Below, piece by piece: positions 34,259 to 44,069 of a DNA stretch of 64,000 nt. Positions within the stretch are counted from its first letter, which is position 1; each line of letters opens with the position of its first letter. Location: the NCBI GenBank assembly GCA_016617855.1, contig JAECUM010000789.1, positions 62,001 through 126,000 of the forward strand. The letters run 5' to 3'. The position numbers and the translations under genes were made by a program. The DNA is from Megalonaias nervosa (Eukaryota; Mollusca; Bivalvia; Unionida; Unionidae). A model generated the notes under the pieces. It searched no databases and was not told where the DNA came from. It saw only the letters and a list, made by a program, of their open reading frames with translations.

Positions 34259-34495
34259 GTGGAAAAAAAAAATCGCGATTTTAATATTGATGCTGAATTT
34301 ATTATAACACTAAAACAACAACAGAATAATCATTGTGCAAGTTGTAACTGTAATATGCTGTGGCAGTATTCGAGTAATAATCCAAGACAATTTACCGTTG
34401 ATAGAATTAATAGTAGTCTTGGTCACACACGCGAAAATGTGATGCTGACCTGTCTTGAATGTAATCGACGTAGAGGTGCAAGTTTACAAAAGTGA
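34259..34495 (+). pseudogene. Copy A: HNH domain, likely C-terminal end of the polymerase-helicase gene
   Basis: About 78 residues with CASC near residue 27, FTVDRINSSLGHT, an Asn, and CLECNRRR: a complete HNH zinc-nuclease core. It has no good ATG of its own. In copy B the same domain is in one open frame with the helicase C-terminus (39003-38632). The stop at 34251-34253 in copy A results from an extra A in a run near 34240. Its end overlaps the end of the convergent integrase gene by 12 bp. Confidence 0.75.
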
Positions 34496-35455
34496 GCGCG
34501 GTGGCAATTGTGTATCCATAGGAATTATTTGCAATTGGTCGCGTACAAATCCACGCTGAGGAGCAGTTGAATCTAATCTGTAGATTGCGGGTCTACCTGT
34601 AGACCTTACCACGCTAGAAATTTTGTGTGTGGTCACACTCCAGATAGGATCAGTTGCTCTTTTTCTACCTCCTTCAAGTTCACCAGGTTCATATAAATAT
34701 CTTACGGTAACATTACCTAGTACTGGTTGTGAGGAAGATTTACGTTGTATTGGTATATATTTTTTTGTGATCGCATTAGAAGGTTTCATAGAAGTTGCAC
34801 GAGTCACTTCGTTGTTTAACGCAGCTATCACACTCGGTAACCTTGCAACCCATTCACGAGATCTCTCCATGGACTTAAAGTCAGTGGATATTTCCTTTGC
34901 ATACTGGTATCCAAATAACCGCTCAGCAAGTGTTCGATTAAATCGTTCAACGATTGCCTGATCACGATGAATTTCAGTGTGTCCTCGTCTGATTTTAACG
35001 TTATGTTGCTTCATCAACGATGATACTGCACCAAGAAATTCTTTGCCAGGATCAACCTGTAGCAACTGTGGCCATCGCAAGGGTCCTCGTTGATAAATGC
35101 GTTCAAACGTAGATGCAACTTCATTTGCTGTTTTAGTTGATAATGGTTCTGCTTCTTTATATCTACTCGCAACGTCAACGACGGTTAACGCGTATCTGTA
35201 TGTGTATTGACGTCTGCCAGTTTTAATTGTATCGTGTGGTAAAAACAAAATATCTGCTTGATGAACTTCATTAGGGGTACTGACATCAAAATGTGCATAC
35301 TGAATTTTTTTAGGTGGTGGTAGATAGATTTGCCATATTGCCTGTCGTGCTAACCACGCTGCAGCGACATCACGTGAAACTTTTGCTGCTTCAGCAGGTT
35401 TACTAATCGCTGCTTTACCTCTCCAATATCCTCTTGGGCTATAATAAACAGATTA
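34484..35455 (-). pseudogene. INT: Copy A: retroviral-type integrase, start codon lost
   Basis: Open along its length on the minus strand. The N-terminal helix-turn-helix part (KAAISKPAEAAKVSRDV), the DDE core (HQADILFL, LLQVDPGKEFLG, QAIVERFNR, with the last two acidic residues 35 positions apart) and the basic beta-rich C-terminal part (TVRYLYEPG, to DQLQIIP) are all present. A deletion of about 265 bp relative to copy B removed the ATG and fused the upstream end to the PLA2 gene near 35455. The integrase would insert the element and make the target duplication. Confidence 0.85.
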
Positions 35456-35715
35456 GGATATCGAGACGAGTTCCAGGACCACAATAATTATATCCGGTTA
35501 TTTGTTTTTCACCAGGATACTTTGCCCATGGAGCTCCTGGTAATTTACCTGACAAAGCAGCGATATCTCCACTTGTCTTTAATGAAATAAATTTGTATTT
35601 TTTTGTACCACATTTCACACACCTGCCTGTAAGTGCGCGCTTGTTATTTTTTGTTATTATTGTCGTTAATCCACTGGTATGAGTGGGTGCTCTACATCGA
35701 ACAATATAAATCCAT
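35456..35715 (-). pseudogene. Copy A: DUF5679-like/PLA2 protein, truncated by deletion
   Basis: The start at 35715 is 11 bp from the ATPase start on the other strand. A 2 bp loss right after the start shifts the frame. The zinc-ribbon part and the segment up to the calcium-loop Tyr-x-Gly-x-Gly can be read in another frame. The catalytic half is gone: the sequence joins directly to the integrase near 35455. Compare the intact copy B gene at 37142-37642. Confidence 0.75.
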
Positions 35716-35726
35716 ATTATTATTAT

Positions 35727-36223
35727 ATGGATATAATTGACTTCTCAGCGACACGAAAACAAGAGCCAGTCAAGCATCATCCAGCGCTACCAAATTATAT
35801 CAGAGCAATTATACTTGGCCCATCTGGGTCTGGTAAAACGCAATTATTACTTAATCTGATAATGGGATGGCTCAAGTGTGATAAGTTATATTTAGTAGCA
35901 CCATCTGTAGATGATCAACGATGTTACGAAGTACTTAAAGATTTTAATGAAAATGCAAAGTCGCTGACGTGTCCTGATAATGATGGCATTGATTTTATTA
36001 CTGATATCGATGAAGCTCCATCCATAGATGATCTTGATGGATGTATCAATAATCTCGTAGTATACGATGATGTAATGCTGGATAAACAATCCAATCCAGC
36101 TCGGATATTTTCGCGAGGCCGTCACAAAAATACAGACATAATTTATTTAACTCAGAAATACACGCAAATTCCTAAAGTGATCAGAGATAATTGCAATATC
36201 TTAATTGTGTTTAATGGAGTAGA
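35727..36223 (+). pseudogene. Copy A: packaging ATPase, split by insertion of copy B
   Basis: Starts at 35727 (MDIIDFSATRKQ). Walker A GPSGSGKTQ is at residues 31-39, and the Walker B-like VVYDDVM is near residue 120, followed by GRHKNTDIIYLTQKYTQIP. The gene runs cleanly until the target duplication GTAGA at 36219-36223, where copy B begins. The remaining 172 bp lie at 51514-51685 in the same frame once one duplicate is discounted; the whole would be about 222 residues, the same as copy B apart from its frameshift. This family pumps genomes into capsids in Polintons and large DNA viruses. Confidence 0.9.
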
Positions 36224-36466
36224 AGCAGCAGAAATGGTGAACAGACCATTTTGCTTGAGACAATATTTATGAAAAATAAACCTTTCTACGAAAAGAAAAC
36301 CTTAAGGTCAGCGACGTTAAACCACAACCTCGAACTGACGTGAGATTTCTTAGGGTTAGATTATCTCGTTACTTTATCTCTGACTTTTGTTTTTTTTATG
36401 GTGTGTTTATTTTACGTGTTGGTCACTCAACGTTGGTCGTTCACCCTCTCTGCTCCTGTAAATTAA
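36224..36466. repeat. Left terminal inverted repeat of copy B
   Basis: 243 bp from AGCAGCAG to CTGTAAATTAA, inverted at 51260-51508. The inner facing motif reads CTGCTCCTG, with one change. The stop codon of the copy B ATPase (36463-36465) lies inside its inner edge. Confidence 0.9.
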
Positions 36467-37130
36467 CCAAAGATTTTATCCAGACCTATACGATATCTAG
36501 ATCTTGGGTCATGTAAATTTATTGTTATAAATCCGAACGGAACAGCTTGTGCTTTTGATAAGAAGTTTCTAAACTTAATCATATCCATGTCCCCTGAACA
36601 CCAAGTATAATAAATATTTTGTAAAGTATAATTATCTACTCCATTGAACACAATTAAATATTGCAATCATCTCTGATTACTTTAGGAATTTGTGTGTATT
36701 TCTGAGTTAAATAAATAACGTCTGTATTTTTGTGACGGCCTCGCGAAAATATCCGAGCTGGATTGGATTGTTTATCCAGCATTACATCATCGTACACTAC
36801 GAGATTATTGATACATCCATCAAGATCATCTATAGATAGAGCTTCATCGATATCGGTAATAAAATCAATAGCATCATTATCAGGACACATCAGCGGCGTT
36901 GCATTTTCATTAAAATCTTTAAGTACTTCGTAACATCGTTGATCATTTACAGATGGTGCTACTAAATATAATTTATCCCACTTGAGCCATCGTATCATCA
37001 GATTAAGTAATAATTGTGTTTTACCAGACCCAGATGGGCCAAGTATAATTGCTCTGATAGAATTTGGTAGCGCTGGATGATGCTTGACTGGCTTTTGTTT
37101 TCGTGTCGCTGAGAAGTCAGTTATATTCAT
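36463..37130 (-). pseudogene. Copy B: packaging ATPase, one frameshift
   Basis: Starts at 37130 (MNITDFSATRKQ), 11 bp from the divergent PLA2 gene. Walker A GPSGSGKTQ and the Walker B-like VVYDDVM are intact. One base missing near 36655, compared with copy A, shifts the last 60 or so residues (IVFNGVDNYT to GLDKIFG) into another frame, ending with TAA at 36463-36465 within the terminal repeat. Otherwise it is nearly identical to the copy A gene. Confidence 0.88.
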
Positions 37131-37141
37131 ATAATAATAAT
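37131..37141. promoter_or_regulatory. 11 bp A/T-only gap between divergent ATPase and PLA2 start codons
   Basis: The start codons of two divergent genes are separated by only 11 A/T bases; the same spacing occurs in copy A (35716-35726). Promoter elements for each must therefore lie within the other gene or both transcripts must be nearly leaderless. Confidence 0.4.
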
Positions 37142-37642
37142 ATGGATTTATACTGTGTTCGATGTAGAGCGCATACGTCCACCAGTGGATTAATGACAAT
37201 AATAACAAAAAATAACAGGCGCGCACTTACAGACAGGTGTGTGAAATGTGGTACAAAAAAATACAAATTTATTTCATTAAAGACAAGTGGAGATATCGCT
37301 GCTTCGTTAGGTAAATTACCAGGAGCTCCATGGGCAAAGTATCCTGGTGAGAAACATTTACCTGGATATAATTATTGTGGTCCTGGAACTCGTCTCGATA
37401 TCCGACTCGATAACCAAGACCAACCAAAACCTGGAGAGTATCCAATAAACGCAATTGATCAAGCGTGTCACATTCACGATGTCGCGTATAAAAGTAAAGA
37501 CTTACAACAACGACATCTCGCCGATATAAAATTAATTCATGCCATAAATAATGTAAAAGATAAATCACTTCGAGAAAGATTACCTGCTTTTCTGATAAAA
37601 GCTGGTATGAAAGGTAAAATACTGTTAGGGGCTGGTAATTAA
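37142..37642 (+). CDS. PLA2: Copy B: DUF5679-like zinc ribbon joined to phospholipase A2 domain
   Basis: 166 residues, intact. Residues 1-45 form a DUF5679-like zinc ribbon (CVRC at 5-8, CVKCG at 33-37). Residues 75-82 hold a calcium-loop motif (GYNYCGPG), and residues 112-116 the catalytic HDVAY, with a supporting Asp helix (ADIKLI). This matches the phospholipase A2 domain known from parvovirus VP1 and also found in Polintons, where it may break endosomal membranes during entry. It lies between the ATPase (divergent) and the integrase (same strand, 22 bp downstream). Confidence 0.85.
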   Translation: MDLYCVRCRAHTSTSGLMTIITKNNRRALTDRCVKCGTKKYKFISLKTSGDIAASLGKLPGAPWAKYPGEKHLPGYNYCGPGTRLDIRLDNQDQPKPGEYPINAIDQACHIHDVAYKSKDLQQRHLADIKLIHAINNVKDKSLRERLPAFLIKAGMKGKILLGAGN

Positions 37643-37664
37643 TCAATTGATTATTGTCATAATA

Positions 37665-38643
37665 ATGGAATCTGTTTATTATAGCGCAAGAGGATATTGG
37701 AGAGGTAAAGCAGCGATTAGTAAACTTGCTGAAGCAACAAAAGTTTCACGTGATGTCGCTGCAGCGTGGTTAGCACGACAGGCAATATGGCAAATCTATC
37801 TACCACCACCTAAAAAAATTCAGTATGCACATTTTGATGTTAATACCCCTAATGAAGTTCATCAAGCAGATATTTTGTTTTTACCACACGATACCATTAA
37901 AATTGGCAGCCGTCAATACACATACAGATACGCCTTAACCGTCGTTGACGTTGCGAGTAGATATAAAGAAGCAGAACCATTATCAACTAAAACAGCAACT
38001 GAAGTTGCATCTGCGTTTGAACGCATTTATCAACGTGGTGGTCTACGATGGCCACAACTGCTACAGGTTGATCCTGGCAAAGAATTTCTTGGTTCAGTAT
38101 CATCGTTGATGAAGCAACATAACGTTAAAATCAGACGAGGACACACAGAAATTCATTGTGATCAAGCAATCGTTGAACGATCTAATCGAACACTTGCTGA
38201 GCGGTTATTTGGATACCAATACGCAAGGGAAATATCCGCTGACTTTAAGTCCATGGAGAGATCTCGTGAATGGGTTGCAAGGTTACCGAGTGTGATAGCT
38301 GCGTTAAACAACGAAGTGACTCGTGTAACTTCTATGAAACCTTCTAATGCGATCAACAACAAAAATATATATACCAATCCAACGTAAATCTTCCTCTCAA
38401 CCAGTACTAGGTAATGTTACCGTAAGATATTTATATGAACCTGGTGATCTTGAAGGAGGTAGAAAAAGAGCAACTGATCCTATCTGGAGTGTGACCACAC
38501 ACAAAATTTCTAGCGTGGTAAGGTCTACAGGTAGACCCGCAATCTACAGATTAGATTCAACTGCTCCTCAGCGTGGATTTGTACGCGACCAATTGCAAGT
38601 AATTCCTATAGATACACAATTACCACCGCGTTCACTTTTGTAA
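37665..38643 (+). pseudogene. INT: Copy B: retroviral-type integrase, one frameshift
   Basis: Starts at 37665 (MESVYYSARGYW). The N-terminal HTH-like part (AAISKLAEATKVSRDVAAAWL), the DDE core (HQADILFL, LLQVDPGKEFLG, AIVERSNR) and the start of the C-terminal domain are in one frame to about 38360. A small insertion in the A-rich stretch there shifts the beta-rich C-terminal part (TVRYLYEPG to DQLQVIP) into the frame ending at 38643. It follows the PLA2 gene and converges on the HNH domain. Confidence 0.88.
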
Positions 38644-39215
38644 ACTTGCACAGTGTCCAGCGCCCCGACGTCGATTACATTCAAGACAGGTCAGCATTAC
38701 ATTTTTACGTGTGTGACCAAGACTACTATTAATTCTATCAACGGTAAATTGTCTTGGATTATTAGTCGAGTACTGCCATAGCATATTAAAGTTACAACTT
38801 GAACAATGATTATTCTGTTGTGCTTTTAGTGTTATAATAAATTCAACATCAATATCAAAATCGCGATTATTGTTTTTTTTGTCACATTGCTGATAACTCG
38901 CTAATTTTTTATTGATATCGACAAAGTTGTCAGGAATTTTTTCGGTTATTACGCAATCTATGATAACCCGGCCCAGTTGAGATATTCTTCTGACTCGAGA
39001 CACCGCAAGATAAACTAAATTTGACCACTCAGGACGATCATCGACAATCCAAATACTTGTATCGGTAATAGTTAATCCCTGTGACGAGTAAATCGTTATA
39101 GCGTATCCTAACGTCCACGGCGATTTTATCCATGCTTAACGCGCTCTCAACAACATCAACAACAACTAAAACAATATCATTTAACACAAAATTTTGTATT
39201 CTACCACCAGGAATC
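38632..39215 (-). pseudogene. Copy B: helicase C-terminus fused in frame to HNH domain
   Basis: One open frame, 39003-38632, carries the last helicase part (SRVRRISQLGRV) straight into an HNH domain (CSSCN, FTVDRINSSLGHT, CLECNRRR), showing that the HNH is a C-terminal extension of the polymerase-helicase protein. Upstream, 39004-39215 holds more helicase sequence in shifted frames, up to the deletion joint near 39211-39215. Confidence 0.78.
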
Positions 39216-40955
39216 AGCAATTATAAAATCGAGTTCAGCATCGTCCATGATTAATCTTGTACACGCTCGTTTATGATCATATGATCCTCCTTGCGTAAAT
39301 TTGCCGATTATTTTTCTGCCGAGATCTTTTGCAAATTTCTCATCACTTTCTCTTCTGTATTCACTAACAATATCATCTTCAGGATCACAAAAATCTCTTT
39401 TAGCATCATTAAATACATCCGGTTCTGGCAACCAAACTTGTTTCTGCACGCAGTATGATATAATTGCTTCACTTACGCATAACGACATTAAAATTTCAGC
39501 ATCAAACATATACTTTATTAGTACTATTGGAGCCAAACGTCGCTCTGAAAAATGTTTTCCAAAATACGCATAAATAATCGGACGGAGATCCCTGTAAAAC
39601 TCGATCGACTCTATACAAGCAAATCCGGTTAAGTCAAAAGGTAAAGGTCCGTTTATCGCTACTCTGGTCATCTCGTGTGTCGGATGACCAAATCTCTTAA
39701 AGTATTCAGAACACTCTCCGGATCCTAGAAAACTTCCAGGATAACACGCTACCATATCAACTGAGATAACGTCATTATAATCGTATTTAGTATTCCACAA
39801 TCCACCGTGTCCGTATTCGATACAACTTTTCTGGACATCTTCAAGAAATTCCAATCGTGTCGGTTTCCATGAATTTTTCTCCTGAGCGTAGTGAGCAGCA
39901 ATTGATGGAACGGTAAAACAGTTATTAAGTAATTGTTCAACCTTTATATCATCAGATGAGTATTCACGCCAAAGGCGTTGTGCAAGATTTTTCATTTCTT
40001 TATGGAGAGATTCTGTACGATAAATATCACCATTAGACCGTACAAACTGATCATGAAAATCATATTCCGAACTCTGAAACAGCCACACAGATACAGGGTC
40101 AATTTTACTGATATTTCTGATAGCATCGAATACATGACCATTATAAAATTTAACCGTTCTGTCTCGTGGAAATATTGTTACTGCCACAGTCCATGCATGT
40201 GCGTTATGATCAATAATATCTATCGAAGCTCCTCTTGATTTATATTTTGGTTTGTACAAAATCTCTCCGGTTAAAGTCTTCACTGTTATTGGGAATTTTA
40301 ACTTCTTCTTCCCAGCTCAGCAACGTCGCTGATGGACGCTCCGATATCTTTAACTGTTTCTGCCCAGGTGTTTATTTTTTTACGTCGTAAATCCGTTAAA
40401 CCGTTTCCGCGTATCGCGTTTGTGAAGTGTTCTGTAACCCGTTCAGCTACGCAATTTATTCTTGACAATTTCATGGGTTTGAGATCCCCAACGTCAGGTT
40501 TATTATTTAACGGATATACCGCGTATACAACCGCAGTCACAGGATATGATTGTTAGTAATATGGTTTATCAATACCAGTAAGTATTCCTGGTTTGGAATT
40601 TTTACTAAGAACAATATTATTTCCTGACTTTATGGACAGAATCACGTTTTTCACGAATGATCCAAATGTCATCGTCTGTCTTTACAATAAATTTTATTAA
40701 AATAAAATATTTCTGAACAAGGTAGTCTATAATTTCTCTTCCTTGTTTGTCATTCATCATATTAACAGTATTTTCAATTCTGAATGTCGACCACACATGA
40801 GCCGCACCATCGTCGCGAAATTCCTTTTTGGCTTCACGGATACGTTTTGTTATATCTTTATTTATTAAAGCTAGATCTTGTATCGAAAAACTAAATTTGT
40901 GTTTCGGCTGTCTGTCAAGATCAAATCTAGCTTCAATTGCGGATAATTCCTTCAT
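39216..40955 (-). pseudogene. PolB: Copy B: family B DNA polymerase, broken and truncated
   Basis: Starts at 40955 (MKELSAIEARFDLD). Frameshifts near 40620-40640 and 40285-40310 split the N-terminal part, while 40283-39216 reads cleanly through motif A (SVDMVACYPGSF) and past the place where copy A is shifted. At about 39211-39215 a deletion of about 1.1 kb relative to copy A (A positions about 32830-33930) removes motif C, Walker A and Walker B. No functional polymerase or helicase can come from copy B. Confidence 0.82.
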
Positions 40956-41006
40956 TATTATAATTAGGACAAATATATATTTAATTGAATTTTAATCATT
41001 TTGTAT

Positions 41007-41300
41007 ATGATTCAAACAAAGAATCGATGCCATTGGCTTATGATCGGATATACTTCTCCTTGTAACAAAGCACGCGTAAACGAATTCTGCAGTTTTCATA
41101 TGCAATGCGTTAGACAAGGTAGTTTAGGACCAAAACCATGTATGCGGTGTGGTGTTGGAGTCAGAGGAAAAACTCAATTGTGTGCGCAGTGTAGTGGTAA
41201 AAAATACAGAGAGCTGAAACGATATTACGATAAAACAAATACATCTTCTGAATCCCCTATAAAAACCGAGGAAGATTATCTCGCTAGATTTTCAAAATAA
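41007..41300 (+). CDS. Copy B: zinc-ribbon protein
   Basis: 97 residues from the Met at 41007 (MIQTKNRCHW), intact. Paired Cys/His (RCHW, PCNKAR with one Cys changed to Arg compared with copy A, CSFHMQC, PCMRCG, LCAQC) suggest two zinc sites, and a basic tail follows (KKYRELKRYYDK). Divergent from the polymerase gene with a 51 bp gap, and followed on the same strand by the HNH nuclease. Function unknown; nucleic-acid binding is a guess. Confidence 0.72.
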   Translation: MIQTKNRCHWLMIGYTSPCNKARVNEFCSFHMQCVRQGSLGPKPCMRCGVGVRGKTQLCAQCSGKKYRELKRYYDKTNTSSESPIKTEEDYLARFSK

Positions 41301-41329
41301 TGATTTAAACAAATAATATTAGTATATAA

Positions 41330-41854
41330 ATGAAGCAAAATAAATTTGTAAAGCATCCAATCATCACCAATTATGAAGCATCTCGTGATGGTGTAATTAG
41401 GAACTGTAGATTAAAGAAACCAGTTGGTAGTGTTGATAATACCAGTTATCTTAGATTTACTGCTGCTGACCAGAAAAAAAAAGATTATTTCTCACATAGG
41501 TTCGTGTTCGAGTGTGATTTTGGGATCATTAAGGATGGATTTGTAATAGATCACATCAGTGGTAATAAACTTGATAACTCCCTTGATAACCTGCGAATTG
41601 TTACACAAAGTCAAAATTGCAAGTCCGGAAATACAGGGAGGTGTAAAATATTCAGACAGAGAGCTGTTAAATCCGTAAATACAAATGGTGAAGAAATTGA
41701 GTTTAAATTAATTAATTCTGCTAGTAAATACTTAACCATAGCATCACCTTCAGTAAAATACGTGGCAGATAATATCAGGAGACCTGCTTTTTCCAAAAGA
41801 TTTCTACAAAAAATCAGATTTCAATATTTTAGTCTACCAGAACCTTCTTCATGA
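41330..41854 (+). CDS. Copy B: HNH endonuclease, homing type
   Basis: 174 residues, intact. NUMOD4-like start (ITNYEASRDGVIRN), HNH core (HRFVFECDFG, VIDHISGNKLDN, NLRIVTQSQNC) and a C-terminal DNA-binding NUMOD1-like segment (NSASKYL, then VKYVADNIRR). Homologous nucleases occur in phages and large DNA viruses. It lies 29 bp after the zinc-ribbon gene, likely in the same transcript. Copy A has the same gene broken by a frameshift. Confidence 0.85.
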   Translation: MKQNKFVKHPIITNYEASRDGVIRNCRLKKPVGSVDNTSYLRFTAADQKKKDYFSHRFVFECDFGIIKDGFVIDHISGNKLDNSLDNLRIVTQSQNCKSGNTGRCKIFRQRAVKSVNTNGEEIEFKLINSASKYLTIASPSVKYVADNIRRPAFSKRFLQKIRFQYFSLPEPSS

Positions 41855-41859
41855 ACCAG

Positions 41860-43500
41860 TATCGTCACATTTTGCTTTCATAGTTTGTTTTACACAGGTG
41901 TTTTTTTTCATTGTCGTAATGTTCCTATGGTATCAGATGATTAAGCGAGACAACTCCGTCAAGCATAATAGTAAATATTGCAGTTGTCGTACTTGTTGTG
42001 CTAATGATATTGTGAGTTTGGGTCAGAACCCACATTGCTTTTGCACTTTATCAAAAGCTGAAGAGTCCAACCCTATAAGTAAGTATCGATATATTTTCCT
42101 TTTTCATAAATATCGTTCATAAAAATGATATGTAATTGTGTGTACAGTCAGCACGCAAATTTTCCTCCAGGATTTTGTTGTAATCAAGAAACTGCAAAAT
42201 CCATTTGTCTTAAATACATATATTTATTAGAGATTTATACAGTTTAGAATGTCCCATAAGACACTAATGTTTCCAAGAAGCCCATTATAGCTAATTTTAC
42301 TATTACAAAACAAAGAATAAGCTAACCTGAGTCACATATTATCTGTGTTATATCGGCTAATATATATATCTCAGCAGTGAATTGTACATGAGGTTATTTT
42401 TAGAAATGAATGGCATTGCGTGTTCGTACAACTTATCGATTATTTTAGTATCCTTGGCAACGTCTGATTAATACAGACTTTTAGCTGTGGGTTTTATGTA
42501 ATGCAGTTTCAAGCATTTGGAAACTGAAAATAAATTCATACTTTACAACAAATTCTGATTTTATTAAGAAATCCACAATACATCACAATAAATTCTGATT
42601 TTATTCTGTATACTTAACTATATAATAACTTTTTCATTATATATACATACTGAAGTCCGGTGGCCGATTGCTAACGCACTGGATTTTTATGCTCGAGGTC
42701 CGTGGTTCGATTCTCGTGACCGGCATACTGTCGGGCGAAAGGCGATATTATGCCAAAAACCTCTTCTTTAGTGGGGGCGTGAGCTAGCCCGTCTATTGTT
42801 TCAATAGAAAATTTGTACACTCCTCCCACCATGTCACTTGGTGGGTGTAATTTTGCACTCCCTGGGTGATTATGATGGGGGGGGGTGTGTGCAAAAATTT
42901 CTATCAAACGTAGAGAAGGCCCGTAGTATTGTCCTTAAGATAAGTTTATACGTAACTGTGCTGTCCTAGGATAAGTTCTTAGAATTAAGTTTATATGTAA
43001 CTGTGTTGTCCTAGAGTTAAAGTTCTTAGAATTAAGTTTATATGTAATTGTGCTGTCCCTATAAATATATGTTAATACGTTCCTGTAAATATGTTAATAC
43101 GTTACTGTAAATACTGTTACTGTAAGTATGCTTGCTTGATTTAAGGGGCTACTTAAAATCATAATGCCTAGACAGCCCTCTGAATTTCTAGTATTCCGTT
43201 TCGATTAGGAATTCGCTGGGGGGGGGGGTGTTTATATGCGTCCATAAGATAAGTTTATGTATAACCTCTGAGCCTACTAGGATGACCTTTGGCAACCTAG
43301 GGGTTTCACATGGGGTTAAACTGTGCTGTAAATATGCTTGCTGTAAATACGCTACTGTAATTAAGATTCTGTGTTTTGTGTTGTCCTTAATTAAGATATA
43401 ATCATATGTATATAATCATATGTATAATATAATCATAATCATAATCATATGTATATAATCATCTTGAAACAGTCCTTAGGGACTATTATTTTTATTTTAT
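41860..43500. other. Copy B noncoding region (hairpins, tRNA-like repeat, decayed unit array)
   Basis: Counterpart of 28460-30165 in copy A, inverted. It contains the AATCACAATTTATTG-type repeat near 42540-42610, the tRNA-like piece at 42653-42725 (plus strand here), the long hairpin at 42797-42925 and degenerate pieces of the 86-89 bp unit at 42925-43330. G-runs at 42877-42887 and 43210-43219 are not shared with copy A. No gene is visible. Confidence 0.6.
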
Positions 43501-43540
43501 TCTGATTTTATTTTTATATTAAACAAACATAATGAATATA

Positions 43541-43939
43541 ATGAATTCTGAAAATATTAATGTTATTATTTCTGCGATTAAAATATTACAACATAACAGT
43601 GTAAATATATCTGATAATCTTAATCCTGAAAAAATTCTGTCTGACTTTGAATCATTAGAACAACGGAAATTGGAGAACAGGTACACTTTACCATCTGATT
43701 ATAAATTCATGAAGTTTATCCAGCAGGCAATGTTACAGTCGCTGGCAGCAGTTACAGATAATCAGGTAAAACTGTTTGTACCTCTCTCAAACGCTATTGA
43801 CAAAGTTAAATTAGAATTATCTCATGAATGCGAACAGAAAAAGATTGTGAACCTTCGTATAAGACAGTTAAGAGAGCATTGTGAAAATGAAAGTGAAGGT
43901 GGAGTTAATGTGATAATGGCTAAACAAAATCCCTGGTAA
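43541..43939 (+). CDS. Copy B: conserved small protein of unknown function
   Basis: 132 residues from MNSENINVIISAIKIL; a start 9 bp earlier (43532) is possible, but copy A supports 43541. Nearly identical to 28006-28410, with only a few changes, and ends two residues earlier. Helical, charged, with a coiled-coil-like C-terminal half. Convergent with the penton-like gene across the 44013-44031 hairpin. Confidence 0.7.
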   Translation: MNSENINVIISAIKILQHNSVNISDNLNPEKILSDFESLEQRKLENRYTLPSDYKFMKFIQQAMLQSLAAVTDNQVKLFVPLSNAIDKVKLELSHECEQKKIVNLRIRQLREHCENESEGGVNVIMAKQNPW

Positions 43940-44004
43940 GTATACAGGTTATTTACTTATTTTATTTTATTCTGATAATTACGATTTACTCCAGTAACAA
44001 TTTT

Positions 44005-44045
44005 TTATTCTGATCCGAGTTAGATTCGGATATTTTTTTTTTTTG
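44005..44045. terminator. Hairpin with flanking T-rich runs, end of convergent genes (copy B)
   Basis: ATCCGA/TCGGAT stem at 44013-44031, followed by a T run; counterpart of 27911-27929 in copy A. Its preservation in both copies supports a role in transcript end formation. Confidence 0.5.
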
Positions 44046-44069
44046 TTTTTTGTTTTGCGATATAACGCT

